A stretch of DNA of 64,000 nt from Sulfurovum lithotrophicum (lineage in GTDB: Bacteria > Campylobacterota > Campylobacteria > Campylobacterales > Sulfurovaceae): positions 372,001 through 436,000 of the forward strand of contig NZ_CP011308.1 of NCBI RefSeq assembly GCF_000987835.1, given 5' to 3'. The notes under the pieces are model-generated. The model was given only the letters and a program-made list of their open reading frames with translations. It was not told where the DNA came from and made no database searches. Of this stretch, positions 45,301-53,127 are shown one piece after another (within the stretch, counting starts at the first letter, position 1; every line of letters starts with the position of its first letter). A program made the translations under genes and the position numbers.

Positions 45301-45572
45301 GCGGTACACCGAATGATCCAACAGATGATGTATTGATCTATACGCCTGCAGCGGATATAAACAATGTAACAGATACCTTTACCTATACGATCACTGATGC
45401 AGAAGGCCATACTTCTACAGCGATTGTTACAGTCGATATAGATTGTACAAGTTCACAATCTTCTGATGGCGGTGATGCTTTAGGTTCTTTGGGTATGCTT
45501 ATGATGATGTTTATGACCCTGTTATCGGGATTCTATTTTGTTAGAAGAGAAGAAAGAAGAGGAGAGATATAA
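39312..45572 (+). CDS. Giant cadherin-like surface adhesin
   Basis: The 2086-residue protein has an N-terminal signal peptide (cleavage likely after LHA, residue ~27) and a unique N-terminal region. A FlgD-like Ig segment (about 290-400), an SdrD-B-like module (about 495-597; [17 protein letters not shown]) and a DUF11 module (about 597-717) follow. Then come many cadherin-like/Big_9 modules with DxDGD calcium motifs (about 717-1616), a Calx-beta module (about 1617-1727) and more cadherin-like modules. The C-terminus is [10 protein letters not shown], a hydrophobic helix and RREERR, a tripartite sorting-type tail. It is probably a calcium-rigidified adhesin. Start ATG 39312 after AAGGGG. It overlaps the next gene by one base. 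Confidence 0.88.
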   Translation: MKLIWSWLRAVALFGFLFLGFGVQLHAEGSWQMGLNEDVTHEQPLFQWNSTYNNSSTGLEVKERPLYVDITNANEIINIHICGEANGDNLSIEIYDESGTTLLDSTTMNSSNVDCTDDFNGILSGGYEFIPGAVGTYQIRLDNTQGTQDVLKRFDVFVKTNPGDDVDPRIDQGRLWAYRWAFDAGSFGDSHSTSANLYAVVDGGFNGSYYTWELDLDHFAGYVYELTANNLGLTSPNADGTIVAALSGCIDSDSAAPCPSVSGNRNYVEAQYKLYLSNPAASYPRPTTLPEITNFHFLDDQGVDDSISPSDTVTVQDTGNFLFTTNLAISGTYTIIIDVNNDDVFGSGDVFLNGTAVPGDNSVNWNGVDNSGNTVPNGTYKAQIVLKTGEFHFTAADAETSGGSGNNGLTINAVLDNGSIDTSNKVYWDDNSYLGLTHADSYNADGTYKYHNWGDFTSGGDGNKAYLDTYSIGATSQPVFLRLAIEPDDTPRTKMTGKVFDDANGNGAYDSGETGFSNITIAITDTTGTFFVSTDTNGDYVAYTSATESSVVIDVNESTLPVGYAQTAGTDPETVDVSAGGTISVGDDGYQVQADLRTTKVVDKVSPNVGDTVTYTLTVTNNGPAEATNVSLTDQLPTGITYASNTPSQGTYNSGTGIWTIGTLANGASANLTLSGTVDSGTSLLTITNFTTSATGDQADPTNVNDDLNESLTVVNRGPAAVNDSYTVAEDSSVTLLPLTADSDPDGDSIGVVSINGVTLTPGVAQTILVTNGTVTVDAVGVITFTPDTNYNGLVSFPYVISDGKGATATANENITVNGVNDTPTSTPIADQTNADADTPSVNVSGNFSDPDGDTLTYSATGLPTGLSIDPNTGVISGTIDKSASQSGPYSVTVTAKDSSNASTSETFSWTVTNPAPTANPDTGSTAEDTQLVVAATGVLGNDTDPDGDTLSVTGYNVGANTATVGNPLVLTEGNLTIAADGSYTFDPAANFNGPVPAVTYAISDSNGGTSSSTLTITVTPQNDTPTSTPIADQTNADADTPSVNVSGNFSDPDGDTLTYSATGLPTGLSIDPNTGVISGTIDKSASQSGPYSVTVTAKDSSNASTSETFSWTVTNPAPTANPDTGSTAEDTQLVVAATGVLGNDTDPDGDTLSVTGYNVGANTATVGNPLVLTEGNLTIAADGSYTFDPAANFNGPVPAVTYAISDSNGGTSSSTLTITVTAVDDPTVVADDSATTEEDTPVDIDVLANDTDPEGTKSPVASVTDGEHGTVTINPDGTVKYTPEENYNGTDTFTYTNEEGNTATVTVTIDPVNDAPVAEDDSQSTPINTAVSVPVLNNDHDVDGDVLAIVDVNTTDTNGTVTFDANGTVIFTPDTDFIGTTAFIYTISDGNGGTDMAVVIITVTDPQDPESNSVAAVADSASTDNTASIDIPVLNNDYDPEGDEFNLTTIITQPSNGTVSIEDNGTPNDPSDDYIIYDPNTGFVGTDTFEYEITDANGNTDVAIVTVTVVDPATDAVPNAVADGATTDQELPVSIDVLGNDTHPDNDDLNITAFTEPSNGTVTLDDNGTPDDPTDDRLVYRPNAGFSGHDTFMYTITDENGDTASAAVTVTVVAAPDVLIGDAMIVEGGDLVFDVNLTHAYGEDINLTLTLEDNTTTQGEDYIPTTVTVVIPAGSTHVTASVSTEDDGLVEADEYLDIHISTVNSGSVGDSSDTGRGTIIDNDTPPTAEDDNVNATNGSEVTIDVIQNDINGTSDLNASTVRIIDPVNGEVTTYIVPGEGTWTVDPDTGKITFTPEQGYVGDPTPIEYIVYDVDGNSDIGRVTINYMPLANNDSYGPVFEGETATLDILNNDINTSSPLDSTRVSLVPGTDAINVLTDSEGDVIGFTVPDEGMWSVDESTGEVTFDPDGNLETSDPTPIQYTVREENGEESNKALISIHYSGGPNATDNLDVPVSSYAPIVIDVLANNDDWGAFGPGTESISFTQPTYGNVALDDGGTPNDPTDDVLIYTPAADINNVTDTFTYTITDAEGHTSTAIVTVDIDCTSSQSSDGGDALGSLGMLMMMFMTLLSGFYFVRREERRGEI
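41772..42977 (+). repeat. 606-base tandem duplication in the adhesin
   Basis: Bases 41772-42371 and 42378-42977 are the same except for one synonymous change that I could find (CCAACA against CCGACA near the start). The unit encodes 202 residues: a dystroglycan-type Ig module plus a cadherin-like module. Confidence 0.92.
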
Positions 45573-46237
45573 TGAAAAAAATAATACTAATACCATGTGT
45601 ATCACTGCTTTTAGCAAGTACAGCACTTTTTGCAGGTGGGGGAAAGAATATGGCTCCGGCCATAGTACCGGTTATCCCAATAGAAACTGTGGAGATCTCT
45701 CCCTGGTATCTGGGGGCAGGTCTGGTCTGGGCAAAGTTCAGCGTGGATGACTGTGGAGGTGCTCCTGGTTGTACCTATGAAGATACGACCTACGGGGTCA
45801 TGGTACGTGGCGGATACGAGGTCAACCAGTACTTCGGGATCGAAGGACGTTTTATCGATACGTTTATGGATGAAGGTCCTTTCGGCGGAGCACCGCTGAT
45901 GCACGTAGGGCTGTTTGCCAAACCACAGTATCCAATAAGTGAAAGAGTGAATCTTTACGGACTTCTTGGGTACGGATATACGAAAAACCTTGGCAACGGT
46001 GCGCGCCTGAACTATTTTGACGATGACTGGGGATTCTCGGCCGGTGCCGGTCTGGAGTATGACCTGTCAGACCGTGAAGGTGACAGAGTGGAGAACGGCA
46101 ACTACGACAGGGCGTTTGATGGATACGCGGACCAGGGAAGAGGTTGGAGCCTTTTTGTGGACTATCAGCGTCTCCTGATCAAATCGGACGTACCGGATAT
46201 GGATGTTATCTCCGTAGGTGTCCGATACGATTTTTAA
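45572..46237 (+). CDS. Outer-membrane beta-barrel protein
   Basis: The 221-residue protein has a signal peptide ([21 protein letters not shown]), then alternating amphipathic strands typical of an eight-stranded OMP_b-brl/OmpA-like barrel (GVMVRGGYEVNQYFGIEGRF, SAGAGLEYDL). It ends in VISVGVRYDF, a phenylalanine-terminated BAM recognition signal. There is no peptidoglycan-binding domain. Its ATG shares one base with the adhesin stop, so the two are co-translated under riboswitch 2. It may anchor or assist the adhesin, but this is inferred from position only. Confidence 0.85.
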   Translation: MKKIILIPCVSLLLASTALFAGGGKNMAPAIVPVIPIETVEISPWYLGAGLVWAKFSVDDCGGAPGCTYEDTTYGVMVRGGYEVNQYFGIEGRFIDTFMDEGPFGGAPLMHVGLFAKPQYPISERVNLYGLLGYGYTKNLGNGARLNYFDDDWGFSAGAGLEYDLSDREGDRVENGNYDRAFDGYADQGRGWSLFVDYQRLLIKSDVPDMDVISVGVRYDF

Positions 46238-46251
46238 CTCTTTTTCTTCTT

Positions 46252-46273
46252 GAAGGGCAGCTATCTGCCCTTC
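46252..46273 (+). terminator. Rho-independent terminator of the adhesin operon
   Basis: GAAGGGCAG (46252-46260) and CTGCCCTTC (46265-46273) form a perfect 9-base stem with a CTAT loop, followed by a pyrimidine-rich TTCCTCTCTT. Confidence 0.8.
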
Positions 46274-46346
46274 TTCCTCTCTTATTAAACCTTAGTTAAC
46301 CTCACTCAAGTAAACTACTATTATCAAATAGTTTTAGGAGAAAAAC

Positions 46347-47294
46347 TTGAGTCAAATCATACAAAATATCAGAACGGAAATTTCCAAAGTATTGGTTGGC
46401 CAGGACAAGATGGTCGAAGGACTGCTTGCCGGGTTGCTTTGCCGTGGGCACATACTGCTTGAAGGTGTACCCGGGCTTGCGAAGACCACTGCGGTCAATG
46501 CGCTTGCGAAGACATTGGGGCTGAACTTCAAACGTGTGCAGTTCACACCTGACCTGCTGCCTTCAGACATTATCGGAACGGAGATTTATGATCCTTCCAA
46601 GAACTCTTTCAAGATCAAACAGGGACCTGTATTTACTAACCTTTTACTTGCAGATGAAATCAACCGTGCCCCAGCCAAAGTGCAGTCAGCACTGCTTGAA
46701 GTCATGCAGGAGAGACAGGTGACTATTGGAGATGAGACCTTCAAGATCGATTCACCATTCCTTGTTATGGCAACACAGAACCCGGTAGAGCAGGAGGGGG
46801 CATACGAACTTCCCGAAGCACAGCTTGACCGTTTCATGATGAAAGTGGTCGTGGGCTACAACACCAAAGAGGAAGAACTTGAGATCGCCAGACGTGTGGC
46901 GAACAACAGCTTTGAAACTATCCAGCAGGTAGCGAGCAGAGAAGAGCTTGAACAGATCCGTAAAGAAGCGCTGGAAGTGCATATGGACGAAGAGATCGAA
47001 GCGTATATCATCGAACTTGTCGCTGCAACGCGTGATCCAAAAGCGTATGGCCTTGAAGAGCTTGAACCGTACATTGAATTTGGTGCTTCACCAAGGGCGA
47101 GTATCGATATGTACAAGGCGGCACGTGCGATCGCTTACCTCAAAGGACAGGATTATGTTTCGCCTATTGAGATAGCCTATATCGCCAAAGAGATCCTTCG
47201 CCATCGTATCATTTTGAGCTACGAAGCACAGGCTGAGGATATTACGCAGGATCATATCATCGAGAAGATTTTGGCGGCAGTGCCAATTCCGTAG
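46347..47294 (+). CDS. MoxR-family AAA+ ATPase
   Basis: The 315-residue ATPase has Walker A GVPGLAKTTAVNALA near residue 40, Walker B LLLADEINRAPAK, sensor-1 MATQNPVEQEGAYELPEAQLDRF, and a C-terminal lid with GASPRASIDMYKAARA. MoxR proteins act as chaperone-like ATPases with VWA partners. It heads the Bat-type cluster below. The start is TTG 46347 after TAGGAG. It follows the terminator of the adhesin operon, so it has its own transcription. Confidence 0.9.
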   Translation: MSQIIQNIRTEISKVLVGQDKMVEGLLAGLLCRGHILLEGVPGLAKTTAVNALAKTLGLNFKRVQFTPDLLPSDIIGTEIYDPSKNSFKIKQGPVFTNLLLADEINRAPAKVQSALLEVMQERQVTIGDETFKIDSPFLVMATQNPVEQEGAYELPEAQLDRFMMKVVVGYNTKEEELEIARRVANNSFETIQQVASREELEQIRKEALEVHMDEEIEAYIIELVAATRDPKAYGLEELEPYIEFGASPRASIDMYKAARAIAYLKGQDYVSPIEIAYIAKEILRHRIILSYEAQAEDITQDHIIEKILAAVPIP

Positions 47295-47329
47295 GAATCG
47301 GGATGATGATGAAAAATGAAATAAAAAAT

Positions 47330-47403
47330 GTAGGGTGTTGTGCCCTCTCAACACCACAATATAGAAATATAGTGAGTGGTGCTGTCGGGGAACAACACCC
47401 TAC
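47330..47403. repeat. Paired palindromic repeat, copy B (between moxR and DUF58)
   Basis: Arms 47330-47355 and 47378-47403 are inverted copies with the outer ends GTAGGGTGTTGT and ACAACACCCTAC. Spacing and internal layout match copy A at 5571-5645, though the stems differ by compensating changes (CTG against TTG). It interrupts the moxR-DUF58 spacing. Confidence 0.75.
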
Positions 47404-47415
47404 GCAAGAGGTAGT

Positions 47416-48246
47416 ATGAATAAAAAAGCGAAAAAGATCGTTCTCAAAACGAAGAAGCAGGTGTACGGGGATATGCTCGGTAACAATGCTTCGATGTTCC
47501 AGGGTGAGGGCTTTGAGTTTACGGAGCTTCGTGAGTATGTCTACGGGGATGATGTCCGTAAGATAGACTGGAAGACGACGGCCAAACTGGGCAAGCCTTT
47601 TGTCAAGATCTACAAAGAAGAAAGAGAGCTCAATGTGGTGGTCGTTTCCATGCTGGGAGGGTCCACCTATTTTGGGACAGTAAAGCAGAAATCCGACATC
47701 ATCGCCGAAGTGGCGGGTACGCTCGGTTTCTCTGCGGTGAAGAATGCAGACCTCTTCTCCCATATGATCTTTGCGGACAAACTCTATGATCTGAGCAAGC
47801 CGAGTAAAAAACTTTTTTCCGTAAATAGAGCGGTTGAGAATATTGTCGATTTTGAACCCATCGGCAAAGAGGGTGACTTCAAAGCACTGGTCGAGACTTT
47901 GAACAACCGTTTAAAGAAGAAAGCACTGCTTTTCATCCTCTCGGACTTTGTGGGTGATGTGGACTTGAAACTGTTGAGCAAGAAACATGATGTCTTTGCG
48001 GTCATCGTACGTGACAAGTTTGAAGAAGAGCCGAGTGAACTGGGGTATCTCAGACTGATCGATATGGAAACGAAACAGAGTTTCGAAGGCAATATCGACA
48101 GCGGAACACTGAAGAACTATAAAAAAGCTCTTCTGAAAAATGATGAAAAACTTTACAAACAATTCAAGAAACACGGCATCAGGTTCACCAAAGTGTATAC
48201 GCACGAGGACGGAGCCTTGAAACTGATGAAGAGTATGAGGAGATGA
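47416..48246 (+). CDS. DUF58 protein of the MoxR/Bat cluster
   Basis: The 276-residue soluble protein shows the DUF58 core FTELREYVYGDDVRKIDWKTTAK near residue 40, followed by a degenerate VWA-like half (LLFILSDFVGDVDLKLL). DUF58 proteins accompany MoxR and VWA proteins and probably link the ATPase to the membrane components. It lies after repeat copy B. A short heptanucleotide tract follows its stop. Confidence 0.88.
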   Translation: MNKKAKKIVLKTKKQVYGDMLGNNASMFQGEGFEFTELREYVYGDDVRKIDWKTTAKLGKPFVKIYKEERELNVVVVSMLGGSTYFGTVKQKSDIIAEVAGTLGFSAVKNADLFSHMIFADKLYDLSKPSKKLFSVNRAVENIVDFEPIGKEGDFKALVETLNNRLKKKALLFILSDFVGDVDLKLLSKKHDVFAVIVRDKFEEEPSELGYLRLIDMETKQSFEGNIDSGTLKNYKKALLKNDEKLYKQFKKHGIRFTKVYTHEDGALKLMKSMRR

Positions 48247-48262
48247 CAGTGAGTAATGAGAA

Positions 48263-48276
48263 GATAGCAGGTAGCA
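48263..48276. repeat. Heptanucleotide repeat GATAGCA-GGTAGCA
   Basis: Two 7-mers lie just upstream of the DUF4381-like gene. GGTAGCAGTGAAGGA (48270-48284) is shared with 33082-33096 and supplies the ribosome-binding site. Confidence 0.5.
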
Positions 48277-48291
48277 GTGAAGGAAAATATG

Positions 48292-48699
48292 ATGAATGAA
48301 CAAAATTTGACAGCACAACTCAAAGATATCAAACCTTTATTGGAGATCCCGGATAACTCTTTCTACATTTACTGGGGACTGATAGGTTTCGGTGTTCTGT
48401 TGCTGCTTGCCGTGCTCTTTTTTGTCATCAAAAAACTCTGGGAGAAGAGAAAAATCAACCTCGCAAAAGGGTATCTGGCGAAACTCAAGGAGATCGACTG
48501 GAAAGATCCGAAGAAGTCGGCGTATGAAGCGACGCATTATGCAAGGCTGCTGGCAACCGATGAGAGAAGAAAAGAACTTTTTTCCCAGCTTGAACCGATG
48601 CTGGAAAAATACAAATATAAGAAAAAGGTAGATGAAGTGGATAGTGATACAAAAAATAAATTCAACCTTTTTGTGCAGGTGGCAGATGAGTCAATTTAG
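48292..48699 (+). CDS. DUF4381-like single-pass membrane protein
   Basis: With ATG 48292 (GAAGGA seven bases away) the product has 135 residues: a short N-terminal segment (LLEIPDNSFYIYWGL), one membrane helix (about 26-48) and a basic cytoplasmic helical tail. This is the layout of the small DUF4381 proteins placed between DUF58 and the VWA genes in Bat-type operons. The next gene starts inside its last codons. Confidence 0.72.
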   Translation: MNEQNLTAQLKDIKPLLEIPDNSFYIYWGLIGFGVLLLLAVLFFVIKKLWEKRKINLAKGYLAKLKEIDWKDPKKSAYEATHYARLLATDERRKELFSQLEPMLEKYKYKKKVDEVDSDTKNKFNLFVQVADESI

Positions 48700-49603
48700 T
48701 TTTGAATATCCGTTATTACTGTTGGTACTGCTGCTCTTTATCATATGCAGCAAATGGTGTAAAGAGCGAAGCCGGGCGATCTTTTTCCCGCATGTCAACA
48801 CGCTGATAGCCAAAGAGACGAACAAGTCTTCACTGCTTTCCTGGTTGAAATGGGTCGGAATTGTTGCTGCGGTGGTCGCGCTGGCGTCACCGATCCTGAC
48901 AAAGAATTATATCAATTCCAAGAAAGAAGGACGGGACATTGTCCTTGTCATTGACAGTTCTGACTCGATGAGACAGATGGGGTTTGACCCGAAAGATCCG
49001 TACAAGAACAAATTTGATGTGGTCAAAGAGGTGGTCGCCGACTTCATCAAGAAGCGTAAAAATGATCGTATCGGAATGGTAACGTTCGCGGATGTGGCAT
49101 TCATCGCCTCGCCTTTGACTTTTGAGAAGGATTTTCTGACCAACATTACCGAGATGCAGAAACTTGGAATGGCAGGAAAAAGAACGGCCATCAATGATGC
49201 GCTGGTCCAGGCGTACAATCTGATGAGCAAGAGTAAAGCCAAATCAAAAATAATCATTCTTCTGACAGACGGAAGGGACAATATGTCCAAGATCCCGTTG
49301 TCGGATGTGAAACATATGATCGAAAAAAGAGATGTGAAGCTTTATACCATAGGTATTGGCGGTCCAAGGGATTATGACGCGCAATACCTGAAAACACTTG
49401 CAAAAGCAGGAAAAGGCCAGGCGTATGCAGCACGATCGGCAGCCATGTTGAGCAATATCTATGATGAGATCAACAAACTTGAAGTCACGAAGCTCGATAG
49501 CAAGAAGATCGTAGAGCATACCTATCTGTATGTCTATCCTCTTTTTCTTGCTGTGTTGAGTTTATTGTTATTTGTTTATTACAGAAATTCGAAAGGAGTA
49601 TAA
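48686..49603 (+). CDS. VWA-domain membrane protein (BatA-like)
   Basis: The 305-residue protein has two N-terminal membrane helices (FEYPLLLLVLLLFIICS; WVGIVAAVVALASPIL), a von Willebrand A domain with MIDAS DSSDSM near residue 90, ILLTDGRDNMSK, and a C-terminal helix near 280-300. This is the BatA layout. ATG 48686 overlaps the upstream stop and has AGGTGG before it; an ORF beginning at 48632 is out of context. Confidence 0.85.
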   Translation: MSQFSFEYPLLLLVLLLFIICSKWCKERSRAIFFPHVNTLIAKETNKSSLLSWLKWVGIVAAVVALASPILTKNYINSKKEGRDIVLVIDSSDSMRQMGFDPKDPYKNKFDVVKEVVADFIKKRKNDRIGMVTFADVAFIASPLTFEKDFLTNITEMQKLGMAGKRTAINDALVQAYNLMSKSKAKSKIIILLTDGRDNMSKIPLSDVKHMIEKRDVKLYTIGIGGPRDYDAQYLKTLAKAGKGQAYAARSAAMLSNIYDEINKLEVTKLDSKKIVEHTYLYVYPLFLAVLSLLLFVYYRNSKGV

Positions 49604-50608
49604 ATGGAATTTGTAAACCCGTATCTTTTTTGGATCCTGCTTGTACCTTTTGTACTCTTTGCATTTTTGATCTCTACGAACAAAGAGCGTCTCTCACGTA
49701 TTTTTGACGAAAAAGTACTAACGCGTTTGACGGCAAGTTCTGAGGGGATGCCTCTCAGATTGAGAAATATCATCATGTTCGCAGCGATCTTTTTTATGAT
49801 CGTTGCATTGGCGCGCCCGGTCAAAGAGCTGGAAGACAAAGTGGTGAAAGTGCAGGGATTGACTCTGCTGACGGCATTGGATATTTCAGGTTCCATGCGA
49901 AGCAAAGATGTTTACCCGAACCGTTTGGCCTTTGCCAAAAAGAAGATGAATGAATTCTTTGATGCCATGCCGAGTGACGAGATAGGGGTTGTTGCCTTTG
50001 CCTACAGTCCCTTTGTGCTTGCTCCGTTTACCTCTGACAAAGAGACCCTCAAGATGATGGTAAAAGGGGTGGATGACTCCTACATCAATATGGGGTCAAC
50101 GGATTTCCTGGCATTGGGTGAACTTGCAAGCTCTCTGCTTGAAAAGAAAAACCCGAAGATCCTGGTACTCTTTACGGACGGCGGTGACGAAAAAGCCATT
50201 GCCGGTTTTGCGGATGTGCTCAAGGCCAACAAGATTGACCTGTATGTAGTACTCGTGGGTACGGAGAAAGGTGCACCGGTCATCGATGAAAACGGCAAAC
50301 CGATCATGCAGAAGGACGGTACTATCGCGATTTCACAGAGAAACGATACGTTGGGGCTATTGGCTAAAGAGAATGGCGGTGCCTATGTGATAGCCGGACC
50401 CGGAAAAGAAGATATTGAAAACCTGGCCGCAGTGATCAAAGGAAAATACAAGGAACAGCAGCAGGGTGAAGTCAGGGTCAAGCAGAGAGTGGAGTATTTT
50501 TACTATCCGCTTGGGCTGGGACTCTTTTTGCTGCTGATCGGATTGAGTTCGTTTCCCAGATTCAAAAGCCAAAAGAAAGCATCCGGCAAAGATGGAGGTA
50601 AAAAATGA
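49604..50608 (+). CDS. VWA-domain membrane protein (BatB-like)
   Basis: The 334-residue protein repeats the layout of its neighbour: N-terminal helices (LFWILLVPFVLFAFLI; NIIMFAAIFFMIVALARP), a VWA domain with MIDAS LDISGSMRSKD near residue 95 and LFTDGGDEKAI, and a C-terminal helix near 300-320. It starts directly after the stop of the first VWA gene and overlaps the TPR gene by four bases. In Bat systems the two VWA proteins are thought to associate in the membrane. Confidence 0.87.
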   Translation: MEFVNPYLFWILLVPFVLFAFLISTNKERLSRIFDEKVLTRLTASSEGMPLRLRNIIMFAAIFFMIVALARPVKELEDKVVKVQGLTLLTALDISGSMRSKDVYPNRLAFAKKKMNEFFDAMPSDEIGVVAFAYSPFVLAPFTSDKETLKMMVKGVDDSYINMGSTDFLALGELASSLLEKKNPKILVLFTDGGDEKAIAGFADVLKANKIDLYVVLVGTEKGAPVIDENGKPIMQKDGTIAISQRNDTLGLLAKENGGAYVIAGPGKEDIENLAAVIKGKYKEQQQGEVRVKQRVEYFYYPLGLGLFLLLIGLSSFPRFKSQKKASGKDGGKK

Positions 50609-51534
50609 AAAAACTACTATTACTGATACTATTCACTTTCCTGCATGCTGGGTTGACGGACTTCAAAACTATCGAAGCCGCAAAACAGGCATATGACAGT
50701 AAAGAGTACAGCAAAAGTGCGGCACTTCTGCACTCTTTGGACAAAGAGGCGCCGCAGAAAGAGTATGATATCGGAAATGCCTACTACAAGTCCAAGAACT
50801 ATGATGCAGCCATTCAGTCCTATAAAAAGGCAAAAGGGATAGACAAGGCGATGCGTCTGCACAATATAGGCAATGCCTATTTTCAGAAAAAAGATCTTGA
50901 CAATGCGATCAAAAGTTATGAAGAGGCTTTGAAGATCCGGGAAGACAAAGATACACGTTTCAACCTGGAACTTGCCAAAAAGATGAAGAAAAAAGAAGAA
51001 GAGAAAAAGAAAAAGCAGCAGAAAAAAGACCAGCAGAAAAAAGATCAGAAGAAAAAGAAAGATAACAAGAAGAACAAAGACAAGAAGAAAAATAAAGATC
51101 AGAAAAAGCAGGATCAGAAGAAGAAAGATCAAAAGAGCAAGAAAAACGATCAGAAAAAAGACCAGAAGAAACAGGGCGACCAGAAAAAGAAAGATAAAAA
51201 GAACCAGGAGAAAAAAGACCAGAAAAAGAAAGGCGATCAGCAGAAAAAGAACAAAGAGGGACAAAAGAAAGAGAAGAAAAAAGAGAATGATAAAAAAGAG
51301 GGCGACAAGCAGAAGTCGGGTTCCCAAAAAGAGAAAAAGCCCCAGAATAAAAAGGGTGAGCAGTCCTCAGGTGCAGCAAAAAAGCAAAAGAAAATGTCCA
51401 AAGAAGAGAAAATCAAACAGCAGGAACTCAAAAGGTTACTGAAGAAAATGCAGCAAAAAGGGACACCGACCATGATGTACCAGATGAGCAATGACAAAAA
51501 GTCAAAAAGGAGTGATGGTGCCAATCCATGGTGA
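50605..51534 (+). CDS. TPR protein with long lysine/glutamine tail (BatC-like)
   Basis: The 309-residue protein has a short signal peptide (KKLLLLILFTFLHAG), then about three TPR units (residues 25-125; YDIGNAYYKSKNYDAAIQSY, LHNIGNAYFQKKDLDNAIKS). From about 130 to 270 it is a low-complexity tract of KKDQ/KKKD repeats, strongly basic. A less biased end closes with DGANPW. BatC proteins often carry charged tails, but this one is extreme. A 232-residue antisense frame here is an artefact of the AAG/AAA richness. Confidence 0.82.
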   Translation: MKKLLLLILFTFLHAGLTDFKTIEAAKQAYDSKEYSKSAALLHSLDKEAPQKEYDIGNAYYKSKNYDAAIQSYKKAKGIDKAMRLHNIGNAYFQKKDLDNAIKSYEEALKIREDKDTRFNLELAKKMKKKEEEKKKKQQKKDQQKKDQKKKKDNKKNKDKKKNKDQKKQDQKKKDQKSKKNDQKKDQKKQGDQKKKDKKNQEKKDQKKKGDQQKKNKEGQKKEKKKENDKKEGDKQKSGSQKEKKPQNKKGEQSSGAAKKQKKMSKEEKIKQQELKRLLKKMQQKGTPTMMYQMSNDKKSKRSDGANPW

Positions 51535-53092
51535 TCAGGGTATCCAGAAACTACTGTTATTGATCCTGGCACTATGCACATTTGCAAATGCCAATGAAGT
51601 TGAAGTATTTTCATATGTTCCCGAAGCAAAAGCACTCGTTTCAGATACGGAGATCGTTGCGGGGCATATGGTACGGCTCAAGATCAGGGCAAACGGAGAT
51701 AAAGTGGTATTTCCGAAAATTGACGAGATAGACGGGGTAAAAGTGTTGGAAGAGCGTGAGATTGTTGTCAACAGGCCTCATTACATAAACGGTGTACTGA
51801 AAAAGGAACGTACCATACGGATCTACACGTTTGCGCCTCATCATGATGTGACCATCCCCTCCTATAATGTCGAGATAGACGGAAGAACGTATAGAACAAA
51901 ACCTATCAAAATAAAAGTAATGCCTGTAAACGCACAAAATACGGAAGACAGTAACAAATTTTTCCTCCATCTCGAGACAAACAAGAAATCTGCGATCATA
52001 GGCGAACCGATTGTGATCACGGTATCCCTTTCATTGAAAATAGGGACAAGGCTTTCAGAGAACCCCATATATACCAGACCGGCATTTGAGGGGTTTTTTT
52101 CTGAAGATCTCGGTGAGGAAAAGGTCTACATAAAAAGAGACCGGCAGATCACGGAAGTGAAATACCTTTTAACCCCACATTCTGCAGGCAGTTTTTCCGT
52201 GGGGCCGGCAAGAGCCAAGATAGGCGTGTCCGACAGAAGCAAACTGGATATGTTCGGAAGAGCTGTGCGTACCTATTGGGTACCGATCGCTTCCAACAGT
52301 GTCAAGATAGACGTTACAAAGAAACCGCAGGAGAGTGATCTTGTGGGGCGATTTACCATAGAGAGCTCGCTTGATACAAACAATGTAAAAGCCAACGAAC
52401 CGGTAACCCTTACCGTAAAGATAGCAGGGAACGGGACACTCGAAGGTTTTGAATTCCCCGATTTTGAGATGGATGGAGTAACCGTTTACAGTGACGATGC
52501 AGAGGTCCGGACTACACTGGAGGGAAATCAGGTTAAAAGCGATTATGTCAAAAGCTTTACCTTCATCTCAGACCATGATTTTACCATCCCGGCACGACGT
52601 ATATCCGCGTATGACACGAAAAGCAAAACAGTGAAATATCTGGAGACGCCTTCCTATGATGTGCATGTGGAGGGTTCACGGGGGATCGCCGCACAAAAGT
52701 CCCAAAGCCGGACAGCAGGTGCAGGCAAGGTGCACAGCGATTTGAAACAGCCCCAAAAATCGATGCTGGATACCGAAGAGGGCAAGAACATTTCCGAAGT
52801 GCAGCCTCCACCGTGGTGGATGATAGCCTCGGCTTTTGTTTTGGGTTTGCTGGCCATGTACCTGTTTCAGTATTTTCTTTCAACAAAACGGAAGAGAAGG
52901 AGAGCCGCAGTCAAAGAGAGCGAAGCGCTTCAAATACTTTATCCGCATACCAACAGATCCAAAGCAGTCGAAGATATGGTGCGTACATTGTATGCGAAGG
53001 AAAACGGCGACAAAACTATCGTGATCGATAAAGCGGTATTGAAGATGCTGGTAGAAAAATATGAAAATAATTTAGGAAAGAGAAGCAAATGA
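51515..53092 (+). CDS. BatD-like (oxygen tolerance) protein, copy 1
   Basis: The start is ambiguous: GTG-ATG-GTG at 51512-51520 follows AAAAAGG. ATG 51515 is given (525 residues), but GTG 51518 has better spacing. A signal peptide (KLLLLILALCTFANA) precedes several Ig-like beta domains of the BatD family (RLKIRANGDKVVFPKIDEID; TFAPHHDVTIPSYNVEIDGR). A membrane helix lies near 440-460, and the small cytoplasmic tail (AVKESEALQILYPH) is shared with the next gene. It lies in the periplasm, anchored at the C-terminus. It overlaps the TPR gene. Confidence 0.85.
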   Translation: MVPIHGDQGIQKLLLLILALCTFANANEVEVFSYVPEAKALVSDTEIVAGHMVRLKIRANGDKVVFPKIDEIDGVKVLEEREIVVNRPHYINGVLKKERTIRIYTFAPHHDVTIPSYNVEIDGRTYRTKPIKIKVMPVNAQNTEDSNKFFLHLETNKKSAIIGEPIVITVSLSLKIGTRLSENPIYTRPAFEGFFSEDLGEEKVYIKRDRQITEVKYLLTPHSAGSFSVGPARAKIGVSDRSKLDMFGRAVRTYWVPIASNSVKIDVTKKPQESDLVGRFTIESSLDTNNVKANEPVTLTVKIAGNGTLEGFEFPDFEMDGVTVYSDDAEVRTTLEGNQVKSDYVKSFTFISDHDFTIPARRISAYDTKSKTVKYLETPSYDVHVEGSRGIAAQKSQSRTAGAGKVHSDLKQPQKSMLDTEEGKNISEVQPPPWWMIASAFVLGLLAMYLFQYFLSTKRKRRRAAVKESEALQILYPHTNRSKAVEDMVRTLYAKENGDKTIVIDKAVLKMLVEKYENNLGKRSK

Positions 53093-53127
53093 TATTTCAG
53101 ATAAGAAAAAATAAAAAAGGATTAAAA

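Noticed and set aside
50629-51327. 232-residue minus-strand frame rich in Leu/Phe, apparently multi-membrane-spanning
   Set aside because: It is the complement of the AAG/AAA-rich KKDQ tract of the TPR gene; the hydrophobicity is an artefact of CTT/TTT codons.
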